Below the pieces are notes generated by a model that saw only the letters and a program-made list of their open reading frames with translations, searched no databases and was not told the origin of the DNA. DNA of 5,053 bases, taken from NCBI GenBank assembly GCA_021816645.1, contig JAKAXF010000051.1, positions 1-5,053 of the forward strand, in the 5' to 3' direction. The position numbers and the translations under genes were made by a program. Shown here in pieces: positions 1 through 4,536 of the stretch. Position 1 is the first letter of the stretch, and each line of letters opens with the position of its first letter. This stretch comes from Microcaldota archaeon. GTDB taxonomy: Archaea > Micrarchaeota > Micrarchaeia > Micrarchaeales > Micrarchaeaceae.

Positions 1-83
1 GACACTCAAATCAGATGAGAGAGCTTATAAAAGTATACAAAGCAGAACCTCCTAAAGATGTCCCTAATTATTTTGTAGAATAA
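1..83 (+). CDS. C-terminal end of an unidentified gene (partial, 5' end outside window)
   Basis: The frame starting at base 3 is open from the window edge to a TAA at 81-83 and encodes 26 residues ending in KDVPNYFVE. The other two plus-strand frames close earlier, at 18 and 55. The composition (charged residues, then a Pro-Pro and an aromatic tail) looks like a soluble protein end, but it is too short to assign a family. An ATG lies at codon 5 of the visible part, so a tiny complete ORF is possible, but a larger gene entering from the left is more likely. It converges on the small minus-strand ORF ending at 102, with 18 nt between the two stops. Confidence 0.4.
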   Translation, partial: HSNQMRELIKVYKAEPPKDVPNYFVE

Positions 84-101
84 GAGCAGGGGTTGTTATA
101 T

Positions 102-164
102 CTAACCTCCTCCAGATCCTCCGGCGTTGCCACCATGATCATTTTCATCTTCAGGTCCGAACAT
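102..164 (-). CDS. Predicted 20-residue glycine-rich microprotein
   Basis: An ATG at 164-162 opens a 20-codon ORF closed by TAG at 104-102. The product begins MFGPEDEND, an acidic head, and ends in a Gly-rich tail (GGNAGGSGGG). Length alone would not support a gene, but the signals upstream do. AGGTGA (175-170) is a good Shine-Dalgarno sequence 5 nt before the ATG. A strong archaeal TATA element (minus strand, about 208-198) lies where it would start transcription near 176, giving a leader of about 12 nt. There is no signal peptide, membrane segment or known domain, and no function is proposed. It could instead be a leader peptide or a chance ORF behind a promoter that drives a noncoding RNA. 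Confidence 0.4.
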   Translation of the reverse strand: MFGPEDENDHGGNAGGSGGG

Positions 165-196
165 TTTATTCACCTACACTCCAAACTTGAATAAAT

Positions 197-208
197 GTTT
201 TTAAATAT
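197..208 (-). promoter_or_regulatory. TATA box for the 20-residue ORF
   Basis: Read on the minus strand this is ATATTTAAAAAC, close to the archaeal box A consensus. Its centre is about 38 nt before the ATG at 164, which predicts a transcript start near 176, just ahead of the AGGTGA ribosome-binding site. The purines directly upstream (AAAGGGAT on the minus strand, 217-210) could serve as the TFB recognition element. Confidence 0.45.
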
Positions 209-209
209 C

Positions 210-292
210 ATCCCTTTGTAAGCTTTGACACAACTCTACACGTCACATGACGGATATGACGTGTTGATCCGTAGACAAAGGAATAAAGGGAT
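210..292. promoter_or_regulatory. Concentric inverted repeats in the divergent promoter region
   Basis: Two perfect 8-bp inverted repeats share one centre at base 251. The inner pair is ACACGTCA (238-245) and TGACGTGT (257-264), 11 nt apart. The outer pair is ATCCCTTT (210-217) and AAAGGGAT (285-292). A third pair, CCTTTGT (213-219) and ACAAAGG (275-281), is centred at 247. ATGACG also occurs as a direct repeat at 247-252 and 256-261. The inner palindrome lies midway between the two divergent TATA-like elements, as expected for an operator shared by both genes. The outer arms sit next to each TATA-like element and may be the BREs. A regulator-binding role is inferred; a folded RNA is an alternative. 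Confidence 0.4.
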
Positions 293-297
293 ATAAG
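288..297 (+). promoter_or_regulatory. TATA-like element upstream of dph6
   Basis: GGGATATAAG lies with its centre about 23 nt before the GTG at 316. No Shine-Dalgarno sequence is present between it and the GTG, so a leaderless or nearly leaderless mRNA is likely. The spacing is slightly short for a canonical box A; an alternative centre at AATAAAGG (282-289) would put the start just ahead of the GTG. Confidence 0.35.
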
Positions 298-315
298 ATG
301 TAATCCCAATAATAG

Positions 316-999
316 GTGCTTTCTATTATAGCTACGCTGTTCAGTGGGGGAAAGGATTCCGCGCTCGCCCTACACAAAGCTTATGCTCTAGGTATAAAGA
401 CCGATATCCTGATTACCTTTAAACCGGAAAACCCCTACAGCTACATGTTCCACAAGATAAACATAGACCTTACTGCGCTGCAGGCTGAAGCTCTTGGGAT
501 GAAGCACGAAATGCTCGCTACAAAGGGAGAGAAAGAACTGGAGCTCGTGGATTTGAAGAACGCGTTGCTGAAGAACTACGTTAAGGTGCTTATCACAGGA
601 GCGCTCGCGAGCGATTACCAGAGGAGTAGGATAGAAAGCATGTGCAAGGATCTTGGGATAGAGCATATGGCGCCGCTGTGGCACATGAACCCGGAGGAAG
701 AGCTAAGGGAGATATCCAAGGATTACAACGCCATAGTCACACAGGTATCCGCAGAAGGTCTCGATGACAGCTTCCTCGGCAGGAGGATAGACGACGCGAT
801 GATACAGAGGCTAAAGGAGATCAACAGAAGGTACATGATAAACGTGGCGTTTGAAGGAGGCGAAGCGGAGAGCTTCGTACTCGATGGCCCGCTCTTTTCA
901 AAACGCATCGAGATAGTTAGGTCACATACAGCCTGGGACGGGCGCACGGGGCAGTACGTTATAGACGATGCGGCCCTGAAGGACAAGCACAACGATTGA
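316..999 (+). CDS. dph6: Diphthine--ammonia ligase (Dph6, ATP-pyrophosphatase family)
   Basis: The predicted enzyme catalyses the last step of diphthamide synthesis, the ATP-dependent amidation of diphthine on the conserved histidine of elongation factor 2, in the cytoplasm. The N-terminal PP-loop SGGKDS (residues 10-15) marks the adenylating N-type ATP pyrophosphatase fold. GALASDYQRSRIE (95-107), PLW (120-122) and the C-terminal EGGEAESFVLDGPLF (180-194) are blocks typical of the Dph6/MJ0570 family. At 227 residues it has the usual archaeal length, without the fused RidA-like domains of eukaryotic Dph6. The start is well fixed: a TAG at 313-315 immediately precedes the GTG in frame, and the next in-frame Met (44) falls inside the domain. 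No ribosome-binding site is visible. The other diphthamide genes are not in the window. Confidence 0.92.
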   Translation: MLSIIATLFSGGKDSALALHKAYALGIKTDILITFKPENPYSYMFHKINIDLTALQAEALGMKHEMLATKGEKELELVDLKNALLKNYVKVLITGALASDYQRSRIESMCKDLGIEHMAPLWHMNPEEELREISKDYNAIVTQVSAEGLDDSFLGRRIDDAMIQRLKEINRRYMINVAFEGGEAESFVLDGPLFSKRIEIVRSHTAWDGRTGQYVIDDAALKDKHND

Positions 1000-1039
1000 A
1001 TTAAGTATTTTTCATCTTTAATAATTATATGGCGGTAAA
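1000..1039 (+). promoter_or_regulatory. dph6-aminotransferase gap: oligo-T and AT-rich promoter-like stretch
   Basis: This 40-nt gap carries a T5 run at 1008-1012, which could terminate dph6 transcription, and AT-rich sequence (TTAAGTATTTTT at 1001-1012, TTTAATAATTATAT at 1017-1030) that could serve as a TATA element for the next gene. GGCGGT at 1031-1036 is a weak Shine-Dalgarno candidate before the ATG at 1040. Whether the two genes are separate units or co-transcribed cannot be decided from sequence alone. Confidence 0.3.
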
Positions 1040-2275
1040 ATGTTCCTTTCCGATAGAAGCAAATACGCGCTTAATCCTATAGAGGAAGAAGACGCTCTTG
1101 CAGAGAAGCTCGCCGCGTCTGGCAAGAAGATAATAAAGCTGAATAGGGGCGATCCTCCGGTTTACTTCCCAACTCCTCCGTACATACTGAACGCTTACAT
1201 CGAAGCGCTGAAGGAAGGCAAGACCACCTATACAAACGCCACCGGAGTGGGCAATCTCAAGGACGCGATAAGGACAAGATACAAGCGTATGTACAGGATG
1301 AGCCTGAAGGACGAAGACATAATAGTCACGCAGGGCGTGTCCGAGGCTCTGATGTTCCTGAACAGCTCACTCATCAACGAGGGAGACTCCGCGATACTCT
1401 TCAAACCATACTACCCGTTGTACCTGCCGCTGCTCAACCTCTACGGCGGGAAGGAGATACTGGAGAGGTACGACGAGGGAGACGCGTGGAACGTTCATAT
1501 CGACGGGCTCGCCGGCACGCTAAAGACACTCAGAACGGAAAAAAAGCTTGATAGGGTAAAATATATACTTATAACGAACCCGAACAACCCAACCGGCACA
1601 GTGCTGAAGAGGGAAGTACTCGAGGAGCTCGTTTCATTGGCTAATGAGTATGGAATTTTCCTCGTGAGCGACGAGATATACGACGAAATAGTATACAACG
1701 GTGCAAAGTTTACAAGCGTAGGCGAGATCGCGAAGGGCGTCCCACATATGATACTCAACGGTGCGTCAAAAGACTATGACGCGACCGGCTTCAGGTTGGG
1801 ATATGCACTCGTTCCCGGAGAAGATGAGAAGTCGATTTTGCTCAAAAGCAAGTTCGCCGACTTTGCGAGAGTCAGGCTCTCGGCAAATTTGCCGGCGCAG
1901 TACGCCTTCACTGAAGGTATGGTCAACACCGAGGGGCACGCGAACGCCATCTCTGCGATGGTAAGGGAGATAGAGAGTAGGGTGAACTACGCTACAGCGC
2001 TTCTGAAAGAAAACCCGTACCTTGAAGTCGTGAGGCCGAACGGGGCTTTCTACCTGTTTCCTAAAGTTGACATGAAAAGCTTAAGGTTCAAAACAGACAA
2101 GGAGCTTGTAGACAGGCTGCTTATGGAAGAGGGGGTGCAGCTTACCAGGGGCTCTGGCTTCGGAGCGCAATCGCACGTGAGAATCGTGTCGCTGCCTCCG
2201 CAGAACATACTGGAAGACGCGATAGGAAAACTCAACGCTTTCTGCAGGAAGAACGCCTCGAGACGCAGGCGATGA
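1040..2275 (+). CDS. PLP-dependent class I aminotransferase (alanine aminotransferase-like)
   Basis: This is a fold-type I pyridoxal-phosphate aminotransferase that moves an amino group between an amino acid and a 2-oxo acid, acting in the cytoplasm. Landmarks in order are YTNATGVGNLKDAI (69-82), NPNNPTG (180-186), SDEIYDE with Asp211 for the PLP ring nitrogen, Lys244 in NGASKDYDATGFRLGY as the Schiff-base lysine, Arg252 for the cofactor phosphate, and Arg381 in SHVRIVSLP as the likely substrate carboxylate ligand. The NRGDPP opening and the SANLPAQ segment resemble alanine/aspartate aminotransferases, so glutamate-pyruvate exchange is a reasonable guess but not proven. Its 411 residues are normal for the family. 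The ATG at 1040 is preferred; an ATG at 1029 is out of frame and soon stops. The C-terminus is strongly basic (RRRR). Confidence 0.9.
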   Translation: MFLSDRSKYALNPIEEEDALAEKLAASGKKIIKLNRGDPPVYFPTPPYILNAYIEALKEGKTTYTNATGVGNLKDAIRTRYKRMYRMSLKDEDIIVTQGVSEALMFLNSSLINEGDSAILFKPYYPLYLPLLNLYGGKEILERYDEGDAWNVHIDGLAGTLKTLRTEKKLDRVKYILITNPNNPTGTVLKREVLEELVSLANEYGIFLVSDEIYDEIVYNGAKFTSVGEIAKGVPHMILNGASKDYDATGFRLGYALVPGEDEKSILLKSKFADFARVRLSANLPAQYAFTEGMVNTEGHANAISAMVREIESRVNYATALLKENPYLEVVRPNGAFYLFPKVDMKSLRFKTDKELVDRLLMEEGVQLTRGSGFGAQSHVRIVSLPPQNILEDAIGKLNAFCRKNASRRRR

Positions 2276-2285
2276 TTCTACAAAA

Positions 2286-2304
2286 GCATTAAGAATTATA
2301 ATGC
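2286..2304 (+). promoter_or_regulatory. Likely promoter of the tRNA-Val/tyrS unit
   Basis: This is the only AT-rich element between the aminotransferase stop (2275) and the tRNA 5' end (2318). TTAAGAATTATAA (2289-2301) is TATA-like, and its left part is spaced to start transcription at or near the tRNA 5' end. It is also the loop of a weak hairpin, GCATT (2286-2290) with AATGC (2300-2304), followed by A6. That would read as stem plus T-run only on the minus strand, where no gene ends, so the promoter reading is preferred. Confidence 0.35.
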
Positions 2305-2317
2305 AAAAAACGATTAG

Positions 2318-2404
2318 GGGTCCGTGGTCCAACGGTTACGATGCCAAGCGAAAGCGCATAAGCCTTACACGCTGGAGACAGGAGTTCAACTCTCCTCGGA
2401 CCCA
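2318..2404 (+). tRNA. trnV: tRNA-Val (anticodon UAC) with a 15-nt intron in the anticodon stem
   Basis: A full cloverleaf is visible. The acceptor GGGTCCG (2318-2324) pairs perfectly with CGGACCC (2397-2403), with discriminator A at 2404 and no encoded CCA. The D-arm is 2327-2342 with GG in the loop; its stem is weak (G-U, U-A, C-G and a C13-C22 mismatch). The T-arm AGGAG/CTCCT (2380-2384/2392-2396) closes a TTCAACT loop. The 3' part of the anticodon arm is CTTACAC followed by GCTGG, giving U33 and anticodon TAC at 2366-2368. The matching 5' stem strand CCAGC is interrupted: CCA is at 2344-2346 and GC at 2362-2363. Removing 2347-2361 leaves a normal 72-nt tRNA with a perfect 5-bp anticodon stem. 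It sits directly upstream of tyrS. Confidence 0.9.
2347..2361 (+). other. tRNA-Val intron at non-canonical position 29/30
   Basis: The boundaries come from restoring the CCAGC/GCTGG stem, which allows only two adjacent cuts (28/29 or 29/30). A bulge-helix-bulge fold picks 29/30. Exon bases ATGC (2341-2344) pair with intron bases GCAT (2356-2359). The bulges CAA (2345-2347) and AAG (2360-2362) are each 3 nt and would both be cut after the second base. The intron interior forms a 2-bp GC stem capped by GAAA, a GNRA-type tetraloop. The outer helix is almost absent, so this is a relaxed motif, and it competes with part of the D stem. Confidence 0.75.
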
Positions 2405-2415
2405 CTGATGATACG

Positions 2416-3498
2416 ATGGATGTAGAAGAGAAGATTTCGCTGCTCAAGAGCTTCGCCGCTGAGATAGTTACCGAAGAAGAGCTCAGGGAGGTGTTCGAGA
2501 CAAAGGAGCATCCCAACGCCTACGACGGATTCGAGCCTTCCGGTATCGCCGGAATACACTTCGGACTTATGCGCTCTAAGAACATAAAGAAGATGTTGGG
2601 TGCGGGCGTTCACTTCAAACTGTACCTTGCTGATTATTTCGCATTCATAAACAACAAGCTCGGAGGAGACATGGAGCACATCAGGACCGCGGGGAGGTAC
2701 TTTGTAGAAGTATGGAAGGCTGCAGGCGTTGATACGAGCAAGGTGGAGGTGATCTGGAACAGGGACCTGATGCAGGACTTTTCTTATTGGGAGAGATTCC
2801 TCAAGATAGGGAAGATAACTTCTCTGGACAGGGTAAGGCGCGCGATCACGATAATGGGCAGGAAGGAGGGTGAAGCGCTTTCCTCGGCGCAGATATTCTA
2901 CCCTATAATGCAGGCTACAGATGTGTTCCAGATGGATATTGACATATGCCAGCTCGGCATAGACCAGAGGAAGGCGAACATACTGGCGAGGGAGGCCGCG
3001 CAGAGATATGGATGGAAGGTACCGGTCATCGTGAGTCATCCGCTGCTGCTAGGACTAAAAGGAGCACCGGACGACATAAAGGGAAAGAGCGAGGATGTGC
3101 TTATCGATTACAAGATGTCAAAGTCTGACCCGAGCAGTTCGATAACGGTGCACGACTCCTTTGAACAGATAAAGAAGAAGATAAACGGCGCGTACTGCCC
3201 GGAAAAAGTTTCAGAAGGAAATCCGATATTCGATTATCTGGACAAGATAATAATAGACGACAAGGATAGCACGATACGTATAGAAAGGCCCGAAAAGTTC
3301 GGCGGTACGTTTGAAGCTAAAAACTTTGATGAGCTGGTAAGATCGTACAGGGCGGGACAGATTCATCCGGCAGACATGAAGGCTTTCGTAGCCGAGGAAC
3401 TGGAGAAGAGGGTCAGGCCAATAAGGGAACACTTTGAGAAGAACAGCGCTGCAAAAGCGCTTTACGAAGAGGTAAAAAGCTATACCATAACCAGATGA
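2416..3498 (+). CDS. tyrS: Tyrosyl-tRNA synthetase (archaeal/eukaryotic type)
   Basis: This class Ic synthetase activates tyrosine with ATP and charges tRNA-Tyr in the cytoplasm. The Rossmann domain carries DGFEPSG (37-43) followed by IHFG (47-50), the local form of the HIGH motif, and an intact KMSKS at 233-237. Tyr36, Tyr162, Gln166 and Asp169 in FYPIMQATD align with the tyrosine-binding residues of the Methanocaldococcus enzyme (Tyr32, Tyr151, Gln155, Asp158). AYCP (259-262), EGNPI and RPEKFGG (291-297) are typical of archaeal TyrRS and mark the C-terminal anticodon-binding part. At 360 residues it is longer than the roughly 306-residue Methanocaldococcus form, mainly through an N-terminal helix and a C-terminal extension. 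The ATG lies 11 nt after the tRNA-Val 3' end with no Shine-Dalgarno sequence, so it probably depends on the tRNA transcript. Its stop overlaps the next start. Confidence 0.96.
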   Translation: MDVEEKISLLKSFAAEIVTEEELREVFETKEHPNAYDGFEPSGIAGIHFGLMRSKNIKKMLGAGVHFKLYLADYFAFINNKLGGDMEHIRTAGRYFVEVWKAAGVDTSKVEVIWNRDLMQDFSYWERFLKIGKITSLDRVRRAITIMGRKEGEALSSAQIFYPIMQATDVFQMDIDICQLGIDQRKANILAREAAQRYGWKVPVIVSHPLLLGLKGAPDDIKGKSEDVLIDYKMSKSDPSSSITVHDSFEQIKKKINGAYCPEKVSEGNPIFDYLDKIIIDDKDSTIRIERPEKFGGTFEAKNFDELVRSYRAGQIHPADMKAFVAEELEKRVRPIREHFEKNSAAKALYEEVKSYTITR

Positions 3499-3815
3499 CC
3501 CGTAATTGTATGGAACCGGTAAACAGCGTAAAGAGGAGACTCGAGAGATCAGGACTAACACGGTTTCAGGTTCGTGTCCTGCTTGAGGTTTACAGGATAC
3601 CCAAGGGCAGCACCGCTAGCTACAAGGAGATTGCGAGAAGAGCTGGAAGGCCGAACGCGTACCGCGCAGTTGGAACCGCGGTCAGGAAGAACCCTTTTCC
3701 TATAGAAATACCGTGTCACAGGGTAATAAAAAGCGATGGCAGCCTTGGAAACTATTCTGGCGGAGGGAGCAGGATGAAAGCGAAACTGCTCAAAAACGAA
3801 GGAGCGATCGCATGA
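3495..3815 (+). CDS. ogt: O6-alkylguanine-DNA alkyltransferase, single-domain form
   Basis: This suicide repair protein is predicted to transfer alkyl groups from O6 of guanine in DNA onto its own cysteine. The active site IPCHRVI is complete, with Cys74. Counting from Cys74 to the human MGMT numbering gives the expected partners: Tyr43 (human Tyr114), the arginine finger Arg57 in YRAVG (Arg128), hinge Asn66 (Asn137) and His75; Glu102 in LLKNEG fills the role of Glu172. Retention of the cysteine argues against an alkyltransferase-like (ATL) protein, which carries Trp or Ala there. At 106 residues it holds only the C-terminal helix-turn-helix/active-site domain and lacks the N-terminal ribonuclease H-like domain of ordinary Ogt. 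The first ATG overlaps the tyrS TGA (ATGA), suggesting coupled translation; the ATG at 3510 is an alternative start. Confidence 0.88.
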   Translation: MTRNCMEPVNSVKRRLERSGLTRFQVRVLLEVYRIPKGSTASYKEIARRAGRPNAYRAVGTAVRKNPFPIEIPCHRVIKSDGSLGNYSGGGSRMKAKLLKNEGAIA

Positions 3816-3845
3816 CATCCTGCCCTCTACCGTCCCGAAAACCCC

Positions 3846-4250
3846 TCACTCCTGCCCAAGACCGTAAGCGTACCTCTGCCCCAGCATCCCCGCGTAGTAA
3901 CTGGCTTTTCCGAGTGCGCTCTGCCTATCGGATGGGACGTTCCTGGCCACGGCCAGATTCTGCTCTGGGGAAGACCTCATCTTCATCAGTTCGCACAGAC
4001 CCTTTCTCGTAAGCTTCATGGGCTTTCCTATCTCTTCCTTGCTGGCAAAGTCGAGCATCTCTTTTGACTTAAGCTTGTGGAGGTTGTACCACACCGTACT
4101 CTTCGCCATGGAGTAGGCATCGCTGAAGTAGTCCACAAAGATAGAAGCGCTGTATATCTCGTCGCGGCCTACTTCGAGCAGCAGCAAGCGCTCGCGCTCA
4201 GATAGTTTTGCGCTTTTTTCACTCTCTCTCAATACGACCATTTGAGCCAC
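3846..4250 (-). CDS. Winged-helix DNA-binding protein, probable transcription regulator
   Basis: The 134-residue product has a winged helix-turn-helix at about residues 16-91. LSERERLLLLEV opens the first helix, a recognition helix is predicted around MAKSTVWYNLHKLK (48-61), and KEEIGKPMKLTRKGLCEL (71-88) reads as the wing followed by a closing helix. It resembles the small MarR/PadR/ArsR-like regulators of archaea, but the exact family cannot be named. The tail (92-134) is Gly-, Ala- and Tyr-rich, without a visible ligand domain, zinc cluster or membrane segment. The start is GTG at 4250: AGGTG (4260-4256) sits 5 nt before it and a TATA box at 4281-4274 fits. An ATG at 4241 would shorten it by three residues. 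It converges on ogt with a 30-nt gap and no clear terminator. The inverted repeat upstream of its promoter suggests autoregulation. Confidence 0.72.
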   Translation of the reverse strand: MAQMVVLRESEKSAKLSERERLLLLEVGRDEIYSASIFVDYFSDAYSMAKSTVWYNLHKLKSKEMLDFASKEEIGKPMKLTRKGLCELMKMRSSPEQNLAVARNVPSDRQSALGKASYYAGMLGQRYAYGLGQE

Positions 4251-4273
4251 ACAAACACCTAAAAACTTGAAGG

Positions 4274-4281
4274 ATTTTATG
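4274..4281 (-). promoter_or_regulatory. TATA box of the winged-helix gene
   Basis: On the minus strand this reads CATAAAAT. Its centre is about 27 nt before the GTG at 4250, so transcription could begin at the start codon itself (leaderless). The AGGTG at 4260-4256 would then serve only longer transcripts. Confidence 0.5.
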
Positions 4282-4292
4282 CAGCCAAATGG

Positions 4293-4332
4293 TTGATATA
4301 TGGCGTATTTATTGTATCAAGCTTGCATACGC
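4293..4332. promoter_or_regulatory. Overlapping inverted repeats upstream of the winged-helix promoter
   Basis: TTGATATA (4293-4300) and TGTATCAA (4313-4320) form an interrupted palindrome with 7 of 8 positions matching, the outer six exactly (TTGATA/TATCAA). A second perfect pair, GCGTAT (4303-4308) and ATACGC (4327-4332), overlaps it. Both lie just upstream of the minus-strand TATA box at 4281-4274, where archaeal activators or autoregulators commonly bind. Binding by the neighbouring winged-helix protein is an inference. Confidence 0.35.
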
Positions 4333-4414
4333 TGCCTATGACAAAAGGAGACCAAACTCTTTGCAGCGCACTTACTTGCATCTATACCACATACCAGTAA
4401 ATATCTTAGAAAGT

Positions 4415-4440
4415 GTAATGTCCATTACTATATTTAAATC
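4415..4440 (+). promoter_or_regulatory. Palindromic operator abutting a strong TATA box
   Basis: GTAATG (4415-4420) and CATTAC (4423-4428) form a perfect 6-bp inverted repeat around TC. It is followed at once by TATATTTAAATC (4429-4440), an excellent archaeal box A. The palindrome occupies the BRE position, so a bound protein would control TFB/TBP access. The predicted start is near 4461. No protein gene begins at a suitable distance downstream, which points to a small RNA. The TATA core ATTTAAAT is itself symmetric, so transcription the other way cannot be excluded. Confidence 0.5.
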
Positions 4441-4460
4441 TTTTGTGCAAACGACCTTGT

Positions 4461-4536
4461 TGAAAAAAGTTGGTTTTTGTTTATGGAGTAGAGTGGGGCC
4501 CGAACGGCAGTAAGGTACAATCGGGCTTTTTTGTTT
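4461..4536 (+). ncRNA. Candidate small RNA of about 75 nt
   Basis: The ends are inferred from a strong TATA box (centre about 4435, start near 4461) and a stem plus T-run (4498-4532). The interval has no usable ORF: its only ATG (4483) is followed after one codon by TAG. The 5' part is AT-rich with a weak A5/T5 hairpin (GAAAAAAGTTGGTTTTTG region, 4462-4479). The 3' part is a GC stem. It has no C/D or H/ACA box, is not a tRNA, and matches no riboswitch class I know. The transcript would end at the stop codon of the opposing CYTH gene, so a role as an antisense to that mRNA's 3' end is conceivable. Confidence 0.35.
4498..4532 (+). terminator. Stem-loop followed by T6
   Basis: GCCCGA (4498-4503) pairs perfectly with TCGGGC (4521-4526) and is followed immediately by TTTTTT (4527-4532), then G and four more T. 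The 17-nt loop holds a possible 3-bp inner pair, GTA/TAC (4510-4512/4516-4518). The T-run follows the stem only on the plus strand, so this would end a plus-strand transcript, not the CYTH mRNA. Oligo-T alone is an archaeal termination signal; the stem is an unusual addition. Confidence 0.5.

Noticed and set aside
1029..1082. ATG at 1029 as the start of the aminotransferase
   Set aside because: It is out of frame with the aminotransferase and reaches a stop after 17 codons.
2355..2368. Reading the tRNA as tRNA-Leu with anticodon AAG
   Set aside because: A loop at CATAAG would leave no pairing anticodon stem and requires an A34 anticodon, which archaea generally do not use. The TAC reading restores a perfect stem and a typical archaeal tRNA-Val.
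2386..3039. A 217-residue minus-strand ORF opposite tyrS
   Set aside because: It is antisense to conserved TyrRS motifs and overlaps the tRNA; its sequence is the shadow of tyrS codon bias.
3713..4012. A 99-residue plus-strand ORF crossing the ogt end and the winged-helix gene
   Set aside because: It overlaps two well-supported genes in other frames and has a Ser/Arg/Pro-rich shadow composition.
4289..4513. A 74-residue plus-strand ORF
   Set aside because: It runs through the inverted repeats, the operator, the TATA box and part of the terminator stem, has no ribosome-binding site, and its composition resembles no protein family. It looks like a chance ORF.
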